From NCBI GenBank assembly GCA_947074205.1, contig CAMTOQ010000007.1, positions 1 through 64,000 on the forward strand: a DNA stretch of 64,000 nucleotides, written 5' to 3'. The notes below the pieces were generated by a model. That model did not search any database and was not told the origin of the DNA. It worked only from the letters and a program-made list of their open reading frames with translations. Of this stretch, positions 58,774-64,000 are shown piece after piece. Positions within the stretch are counted from its first letter, which is position 1; each line of letters begins with the position of its first letter. This DNA is from an uncultured Bacteroides sp. Its GTDB lineage: Bacteria > Bacteroidota > Bacteroidia > Bacteroidales > Bacteroidaceae. Both the position numbers and the translations under genes were made by a program.

Positions 58774-59700
58774 CTAATGTTTCGGATTATATATTTCAGC
58801 TATCATGCAGCGAGCACTTCCACCACCATACTGCTCAATAGTAGCTATATCTACCGGCAGCAACTCATTATATTTACCCATAATATTTTTCTGATCATCT
58901 GTCAAAATATTATAGGCCGATTGCGATAGCACCAAATAAGGATTCCCATCAATCGACTTAACTTGAAGCATGTTACCGGCAAAATGATGCATTTGCACTT
59001 CGGTCAATGATATAATTTGTTCTTTGCCCGATTTCTCAAGCATTTCACGGAGCAATGATCGCTCGTTATTGTCGTCAATTGAATCAAAACAGACAACGGC
59101 GTAGCGATCAGCCACACACATCATCACATTGGTGTGGTAGATAGGTAGCCGGCCACCTTCAACACTCTGAAGAGCATGAAAAGCACAAGGTTGATAGTCA
59201 AATTCCGCGCAAAAATCATGGAATAAAACACTGTCTGTACGCTCCGAAAGAGCCGCATAAGCGATGCGTGCATCACGGTCTAGAACCATACTTCCTGTAC
59301 CCTCAAGGTAGCGCCCTTGTTGCTCAGCAGCAGTAAAGTCTATTATTTCTGCGATAGTAAATCCATATTCCTGCAACTGTTCGAGAATGTCCATTCGCCT
59401 TTCTGCACGACGGTTGACTGCAAACATAGGATAAAGTGCCACACGACCATCCTCATGAAAACTCACCCAATTGTTGGGGAAGATGGAATCAGGAGTATAC
59501 GGTGATTGTGTGTCTGCAATTGCTACAACATCAATTTCCTTCGAGCGAAGCAGTTCGACCATATTGCAGAACTCCTTATAGGCTTTCTGCTGAATAGTTG
59601 CTGCAGGCTGCCCATCTTTCTGTTGAAAATAGTTGTTGGCAGCAGTCTCTTCGTTGAAGCCGAAAGCCACGGGCTCTATCATTAGTAGATGTGAAGTCAT
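58774..59700 (-). CDS. ctlX: Citrulline hydrolase CtlX-like
   Basis: Guanidine-modifying superfamily enzyme of 308 residues. Visible catalytic regions are [18 protein letters not shown], the His in YHTNVMM, and the nucleophile Cys in [11 protein letters not shown] near the C-terminus. In Francisella, CtlX hydrolyses citrulline to ornithine, CO2 and ammonia. Between an arginine-deiminase family gene and rocD, this is exactly the missing step. Assignment rests on resemblance and context. Confidence 0.8.
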   Translation of the reverse strand: MTSHLLMIEPVAFGFNEETAANNYFQQKDGQPAATIQQKAYKEFCNMVELLRSKEIDVVAIADTQSPYTPDSIFPNNWVSFHEDGRVALYPMFAVNRRAERRMDILEQLQEYGFTIAEIIDFTAAEQQGRYLEGTGSMVLDRDARIAYAALSERTDSVLFHDFCAEFDYQPCAFHALQSVEGGRLPIYHTNVMMCVADRYAVVCFDSIDDNNERSLLREMLEKSGKEQIISLTEVQMHHFAGNMLQVKSIDGNPYLVLSQSAYNILTDDQKNIMGKYNELLPVDIATIEQYGGGSARCMIAEIYNPKH

Positions 59701-59713
59701 AGTATATCAAGAT

Positions 59714-60634
59714 TTAATCGTTTGCACGCACCAGAGGGAAAGTAGAGCAACGAAGCAAACCTCCCATCTTAGATATCTCATGATAAGGCACACGCTCAAC
59801 TGTTAATCCCCACTCGTCTTCCAAGTGGGTATTGAGCCGTTCAAATCGTTGTTCACTCACCACAACATTGGGTGATATTGAGAAGATATTAGTATTCATG
59901 TAGTACATCTCTTCTTTCGTAATATGAAATAGATTGTCTTCACCGAACACATCTAGCACCGTTTGGTAAGATGCATCATCTAAAAAACCATCTTTATAAA
60001 CGATGGCCTTACCCTTTGAAACAGGCATAAATGTACAGTCCAAATGTAGCACTCCATGACGGGGATCAGTATTGCTTTTCTTGAGCTCCAAGGGTAAGAA
60101 AGTCTTCTCGGGGCACACTTCTTTCAAGAAGTCGAAAGCATAGTTGTTGGTGCGTGCAGTTTTCATTTGCGGATAGTCGGGGCGCGAATAAATACCTACA
60201 AAAACCAAATCATCATAGAGAACAATATCACCTCCTTCCACATGAGCCTTCTCAGGGAGGTTAAAGATTTTGTTGTAAGCTATCTGATTGTACACAGTTT
60301 CATAAGCCTCTTTTTCATCTTCACGATCGGGAATGATATTCGAAACTATAACCTTATCATTGATCACAAAACCTACGTCACGTGCAAATATCTGATTACA
60401 ATTTTCCAAAGTCCATGGTCTAAAAATTTGCACACCATATTTTGATAATGCTCTTTCGAACATACTCATCTCCTTATAAACATCTTCCTCGCGTGGATAT
60501 ATACCTAGCGATACTGACTCGTAAGATTTTGCATCATAAGTCTCGTCTAAAGTAGGAACAGAACCTAGAGATCCGGGTTGCCCTAAAACCACTGATTTAA
60601 GCGTAGATGTTTCGTTATTAATACAAAGCTGCAT
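59714..60634 (-). CDS. Arginine deiminase family protein
   Basis: First gene of the arginine operon, about 306 residues from the ATG at 60634 (MQLCINNETSTLKSVVLGQP); the upstream TTG at 60655 lies in the -7 box. Motifs: FARDVGFVI, HVEGGDIVL (acidic pair), GVLHLDCTFMPV (His) and the catalytic Cys in GGLLRCSTFPLVR. It is shorter than classical arginine deiminases (about 400) and nearer dimethylargininases in size. Given CtlX and RocD next door, arginine to citrulline is the likely reaction. Confidence 0.8.
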   Translation of the reverse strand: MQLCINNETSTLKSVVLGQPGSLGSVPTLDETYDAKSYESVSLGIYPREEDVYKEMSMFERALSKYGVQIFRPWTLENCNQIFARDVGFVINDKVIVSNIIPDREDEKEAYETVYNQIAYNKIFNLPEKAHVEGGDIVLYDDLVFVGIYSRPDYPQMKTARTNNYAFDFLKEVCPEKTFLPLELKKSNTDPRHGVLHLDCTFMPVSKGKAIVYKDGFLDDASYQTVLDVFGEDNLFHITKEEMYYMNTNIFSISPNVVVSEQRFERLNTHLEDEWGLTVERVPYHEISKMGGLLRCSTFPLVRAND

Positions 60635-60652
60635 ATATTTCCTATTTTTATG

Positions 60653-60682
60653 CAAATGTATTATTTTGATTAGTAATCACAA
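60653..60682 (-). promoter_or_regulatory. Promoter of the arginine operon
   Basis: Minus-strand TACATTTG (60653-60660) with TTG (60680-60682), spacer 19, a full consensus match. Confidence 0.72.
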
Positions 60683-60787
60683 ATTTTTATATTATATTTT
60701 TTACTCAATTAAAATTAACTATTGCATTATGTCAGACATTCTATGGTTTATCTTCAATAAAAATAGCAACGATTAAAAATATGTTCT

Positions 60788-60795
60788 TATTTTTG
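60788..60795 (+). promoter_or_regulatory. Candidate -7 box for the symporter gene
   Basis: TATTTTTG matches TAnnTTTG, 23 bases before the ATG at 60819. It is divergent from the arginine promoter, with about 105 bases between the two -33 and -7 regions. Confidence 0.5.
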
Positions 60796-60818
60796 TGCAT
60801 CTAACAAAATACCCAGCA

Positions 60819-61985
60819 ATGAAAAAGTTACGCATAGGCCTACTTGCCCGAATCATTATAGCTATCATCCTAGGAATAGGTTGCGGCTTTGTTTTACCCG
60901 AAATATTAGTACGCTTCTTTGTTACCTTCAACGCTATATTCAGCGAATTTCTTGGTTTCTGCATACCACTTATCATACTTGGGCTAGTCACTGTCGCAAT
61001 AGCGGATATAGGGAAAAATGCCGGGCGAATGCTAGTGATTACTGCACTAATTGCATACGGTGCAACGCTACTTTCGGGTTTTTGGGCCTACTTCACCGGT
61101 GCAACATTCTTCCCAAAGCTTATCACCCCCGACAATTCTTTGAACCATATTGCAGATATACCGGATCTTCTCCCCTACTTCACGCTGAAGATTCCACCTA
61201 TGATGAATGTGATGACAGCGCTTATAACGTCGTTTGTGGCCGGACTAGGTATCGCGAAGCTAGAGAGTAATGCGCTAAGACACTGTGCACAGGAATTTCA
61301 GCAGATCATTATCAAACTGATCAATGGAGTTATAATACCGTTACTCCCTCTCTATATTTTTGGAATATTTCTTGGAATGACCTGCACCGGCCAGGTTTTC
61401 GCCATATTAATCGTATTCGCAAAAATAATTGGAGTCATTTTCTTACTACACATCTTCCTACTCATTTTGCAATACACCATAGCAGGTGGCATCGTTGGTC
61501 GCAATCCATTCCGACTACTGTTCACCATGCTTCCTGCCTATTTCACGGCTTTGGGCACACAGTCTTCGGCAGCAACAATACCGGTAACACTTAAGCAAAC
61601 AGAAAAAAATGGGGTATCCGAGGATATTGCAGGTTTCGTCGTCCCCCTCTGTGCAACGATACATCTATCGGGCAGTACAATGAAGATAGTGGCTTGTGCA
61701 TTGGCACTAATGATTATGCAAGGCATTACGTTTGACTTTGCTCAGTTCGCAGGATTCATCTTTATGCTGGGAATTACAATGGTGGCAGCGCCAGGTGTAC
61801 CAGGAGGTGCCATCATGGCTTCCCTAGGGGTGCTTAGTTCCATTCTAGGTTTCGATGAATCAGCACAGGCCCTTATGATAGCCCTTTATATAGCAATGGA
61901 TAGTTTCGGTACAGCATGTAATGTAACAGGTGATGGCGCAATAGCCTTAGTAGTAGATAAAATCTCGAAAGCTATAAAAAAGTAG
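60819..61985 (+). CDS. SLC1-type amino acid/dicarboxylate:cation symporter
   Basis: Inner-membrane transporter of the DAACS family, 388 residues from the ATG at 60819 (MKKLRIGLLARIIIAI). The core motifs of helices 7 and 8 are visible: the Ser-rich loop LGTQSSAATIPVT, LSGSTMKIV, and AMDSFGTACNVTGDGAIALV. The position that is Arg in acidic amino acid carriers is not basic here, so the substrate may be neutral rather than glutamate or aspartate. It is divergent from the arginine operon. Confidence 0.85.
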   Translation: MKKLRIGLLARIIIAIILGIGCGFVLPEILVRFFVTFNAIFSEFLGFCIPLIILGLVTVAIADIGKNAGRMLVITALIAYGATLLSGFWAYFTGATFFPKLITPDNSLNHIADIPDLLPYFTLKIPPMMNVMTALITSFVAGLGIAKLESNALRHCAQEFQQIIIKLINGVIIPLLPLYIFGIFLGMTCTGQVFAILIVFAKIIGVIFLLHIFLLILQYTIAGGIVGRNPFRLLFTMLPAYFTALGTQSSAATIPVTLKQTEKNGVSEDIAGFVVPLCATIHLSGSTMKIVACALALMIMQGITFDFAQFAGFIFMLGITMVAAPGVPGGAIMASLGVLSSILGFDESAQALMIALYIAMDSFGTACNVTGDGAIALVVDKISKAIKK

Positions 61986-62087
61986 TATTGCATCCATGAT
62001 GAAGTTAGAAAGACTTTAAGTAAGAAGAAAAAAAAACGGCACCCCGACTCACGCCGTAGTACCGTTACAACACAAACACAAAATAAA

Positions 62088-62189
62088 ACACGATCAATGT
62101 GCAGCTTCAAGGGCTGGTAAATTAGCTAACCACAATGATGTAAGATATTCACATATCCTGCTTCATTATACCGAAGAGCTGCATCGTGT
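62088..62189 (-). terminator. Long-range stem after galE
   Basis: On the minus strand ACACGATGCAGCT (62177-62189) pairs with AGCTGCA and TCGTGT (62100-62106, 62088-62093), with a 6-base bulge, then TTTTATTTT. The loop is about 70 bases and includes a short GGT...ACC helix. It probably ends the galE transcript, though the large loop is unusual. Confidence 0.45.
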
Positions 62190-62211
62190 AACGTATTAAA
62201 CTACAAAATCT

Positions 62212-63246
62212 TTATTGTACACCCTGTTCGCGCAGTTTCTGTTGCCAGTTCCATGCCGAAAGTAGGGTATCTTCAATTGTCTCTTCTGCTCTCCAACCCA
62301 AAACATTATTAGCAATAGTTGGATCGGCCCACACTTGTTCTATATCACCAACACGTCGGCCTACTATTTTATAGTTGAGCTTCACGCCGGTAGCAGCTTC
62401 AAAAGCATTGATAAGTTCTAATACGGAAAGGCCACGACCAGTACCGATATTGAAAACTTCTACTTTATCATTCTGTTTCTTTTCGAGAATTCTATCAATT
62501 GCAATCACGTGAGCTTTTGCAAGATCCACTACATTGATAAAATCACGAATGCAAGAACCATCAGGTGTGTTATAATCATCCCCAAATACACTAAGCTGCT
62601 CGCGAATACCAATAGCAGTTTGTGTAAGGTAAGGAATTAAATTTTGTGGGACTCCATTTGGAAGCTCACCAATCAAAGCGGTTGGATGTGCGCCAATAGG
62701 ATTAAAGTAGCGTAGCAAGATAGCTTGTACAGGAGCACCCGAAGTGATAACATCGCGCACAATCTCCTCGCAAATTTGCTTAGTGTTACCATAAGGAGAC
62801 TCAGCCTTCTTGATAGGCGCATTCTCTGTAACTGGTAATTCATCTGGCTGACCATATACAGTACACGAGGAAGAGAAAACAATCCCCTCTACTCCATGCT
62901 TGGGCATAAGATCAAGTAGATTGAGCAATGAGCCCAAATTGTTGCGATAGTAAAGCAATGGTTTCTCCACTGACTCACCTACAGCTTTGCTAGCTGCAAA
63001 GTGAATAATAGCTTTGATGCCTGGATATTTGGCGAATACTGCGTCCAAAGCCTGATAGTCTAAACAGTCGACTTCTTCAAATGCTGGTCGAATACCAGAG
63101 ATCTTCTCAATGCTATCTACAACGTCTGCACGAGAGTTAGAAAGGTTATCGATGATAACAACATCATATCCACTATTTTGCAATTCGACAACCGTATGCG
63201 AACCAATGTATCCGGTTCCACCGGTCACCAAAATTCTATTTTTCAT
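62212..63246 (-). CDS. galE: UDP-glucose 4-epimerase
   Basis: Interconverts UDP-glucose and UDP-galactose. 344 residues, extended short-chain dehydrogenase fold. The NAD motif is VTGGTGYIGSHT at the N-terminus, the catalytic Ser/Thr lies in FSSSCTVYGQP, and the Tyr-x3-Lys in SPYGNTKQ. The C-terminal substrate region is complete (VVGRRVGDIEQVWADPT). It would supply galactose units for both polysaccharide operons. Confidence 0.95.
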   Translation of the reverse strand: MKNRILVTGGTGYIGSHTVVELQNSGYDVVIIDNLSNSRADVVDSIEKISGIRPAFEEVDCLDYQALDAVFAKYPGIKAIIHFAASKAVGESVEKPLLYYRNNLGSLLNLLDLMPKHGVEGIVFSSSCTVYGQPDELPVTENAPIKKAESPYGNTKQICEEIVRDVITSGAPVQAILLRYFNPIGAHPTALIGELPNGVPQNLIPYLTQTAIGIREQLSVFGDDYNTPDGSCIRDFINVVDLAKAHVIAIDRILEKKQNDKVEVFNIGTGRGLSVLELINAFEAATGVKLNYKIVGRRVGDIEQVWADPTIANNVLGWRAEETIEDTLLSAWNWQQKLREQGVQ

Positions 63247-63290
63247 AAACTTGTGAGAATAATATTTAAATTATGTATTCTTTTCAGCGA

Positions 63291-63298
63291 CAAAACTA
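63291..63298 (-). promoter_or_regulatory. Candidate -7 box for galE
   Basis: Minus-strand TAGTTTTG matches TAnnTTTG, 44 bases before the ATG. No -33 TTG at normal spacing. Confidence 0.45.
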
Positions 63299-63340
63299 GT
63301 AAAAATATTCAAGACGGCACACTGTTAATACAAAAAGAGT

Positions 63341-63386
63341 AAAAAAAAATATAGACAATCTCTAGTTAAAGAGATTGTCTATATTT
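63341..63386 (-). terminator. Terminator of the rnf operon
   Basis: A perfect 17-base stem (63347-63363 with 63370-63386) is followed by Ts on the minus strand, just past rnfA. Confidence 0.9.
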
Positions 63387-63418
63387 ATGATAAGTGTATA
63401 TTCTAAAGAAATAACGCC

Positions 63419-63991
63419 TTATACAACACCTGAGAAGCCCATAAATGCCATAGCCAACAAACCGGCTACAACTAAAGCGATAGGTGTACCTTTCATTCCT
63501 TCGGGAATTTTTACCAAACTCATCTGCTCGCGCAAACCAGCAAACAAAATCAGAGCAAGACCAAAACCAATTGCTGTTGATATAGCATAAACAACGCCCA
63601 TCAACAAGTTATAGTCTTTTTGGATAACAAGGATAGCCACACCTAAAATAGCACAGTTAGTAGTAATCAAAGGAAGGAAAACGCCAAGTGCTTGATAAAG
63701 CGAAGGCGACACTTTCTTCAAAACGATTTCTACCATTTGTACCAAAGAGGCAATCACAAGGATAAATGTAATTGTCTGTAGGTATTCTAGACCAAAAGCG
63801 TCCAAAACAAATTTCTGAAGCAAGAATGTTACTATTGTTGCGATAGTCATAACGAACGCAACTGCCATACTCATACCCAATGCAGTCTCTACCTTTTTAG
63901 ACACCCCTAAGAAAGGACAGATACCAAGGAATTGCGACAACACGATGTTGTTTACAAATATAGCCGAAATAAATATCAATATATATTCCAT
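63419..63991 (-). CDS. rnfA: Ion-translocating oxidoreductase subunit RnfA
   Basis: Integral membrane subunit of the Rnf complex, which couples ferredoxin oxidation and NAD reduction to ion pumping. 190 residues, about six helices. The helix-1 motif FVNNIVLSQFLGICPFLG and helix-4 ITTNCAILGVAIL (both with the conserved Cys) are typical. It is complete, and the other rnf genes are expected just outside the right edge. Confidence 0.94.
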   Translation of the reverse strand: MEYILIFISAIFVNNIVLSQFLGICPFLGVSKKVETALGMSMAVAFVMTIATIVTFLLQKFVLDAFGLEYLQTITFILVIASLVQMVEIVLKKVSPSLYQALGVFLPLITTNCAILGVAILVIQKDYNLLMGVVYAISTAIGFGLALILFAGLREQMSLVKIPEGMKGTPIALVVAGLLAMAFMGFSGVV

Positions 63992-64000
63992 AATTCTTTC

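Overview
The window looks like the chromosome of a member of the Bacteroidales, most likely Bacteroides or a close relative. Four things point there: repeated Bacteroidetes-type promoters (a TAnnTTTG -7 box, often with a TTG -33 box 19-21 bases upstream), the trp gene order BEGDCFA, a type III glutamine synthetase, and a eukaryote-like GT3 glycogen synthase beside an alpha-glucan phosphorylase. Ribosome binding sites are weak, as usual in this phylum. No rRNA, tRNA, IS element, phage block or CRISPR array was seen.

Layout. 0.2-4.5 kb: polyamine ABC transporter operon potABCD. 4.8-10.2 kb: a lipoprotein thioredoxin, then the glycogen pair. 10.6-16.2 kb: an exopolysaccharide operon (radical SAM, GT4, sugar-phosphate transferase, rfbC, ugd) with a possible 740-base leader. 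16.4-18.5 kb: dapF-dapL. 18.6-23.6 kb: nitrogen assimilation (porin, PII, AmtB, GlnN) with several RNA hairpins. 23.7-33.0 kb: GT2, a DUF5686 outer-membrane protein, rarA, a 2-hydroxyacid dehydrogenase, catalase and EttA. 33.1-37.5 kb: an accessory stretch with a 36-residue membrane peptide, a PIN/STAS-like pair, a palindromic repeat, an HD protein, a KilA-N protein and a ModF-like ATPase. 37.5-44.2 kb: the trp operon behind a leader peptide with tandem Trp codons and an attenuator. 44.3-47.8 kb: asparaginase and a LruC-domain lipoprotein. 48.0-51.2 kb: a second polysaccharide operon led by a response regulator, followed by an orphan promoter-terminator unit that looks like a small RNA. 51.4-55.8 kb: two small envelope stress proteins, a YbiT-like ABC-F protein with a degenerate second ATPase site, and grpE-dnaJ. 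55.9-57.5 kb: a second copy of the palindromic repeat, then a Fic protein and an AT-rich, possibly HEPN-like gene. 57.5-62 kb: an arginine catabolic operon (arginine deiminase family, CtlX, RocD) divergent from an SLC1-type symporter. 62.2-64 kb: galE and rnfA.

How the genes work together. Most of the window is core metabolism. The arginine operon would convert arginine to citrulline, ornithine and glutamate semialdehyde without carbamoyl-phosphate. The PII-AmtB-GlnN block captures ammonium. The two polysaccharide operons encode separate priming transferases, so they probably make different glycans. The least conventional items are the dispersed 42-base palindrome, the candidate small RNA at 51.25 kb, the PIN/STAS-like pair, the Fic/HEPN-like pair, the pseudo-receiver fused to a sugar transferase, and the ABC-F protein with one dead ATPase site. 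No single complete new system is proven by the sequence alone.
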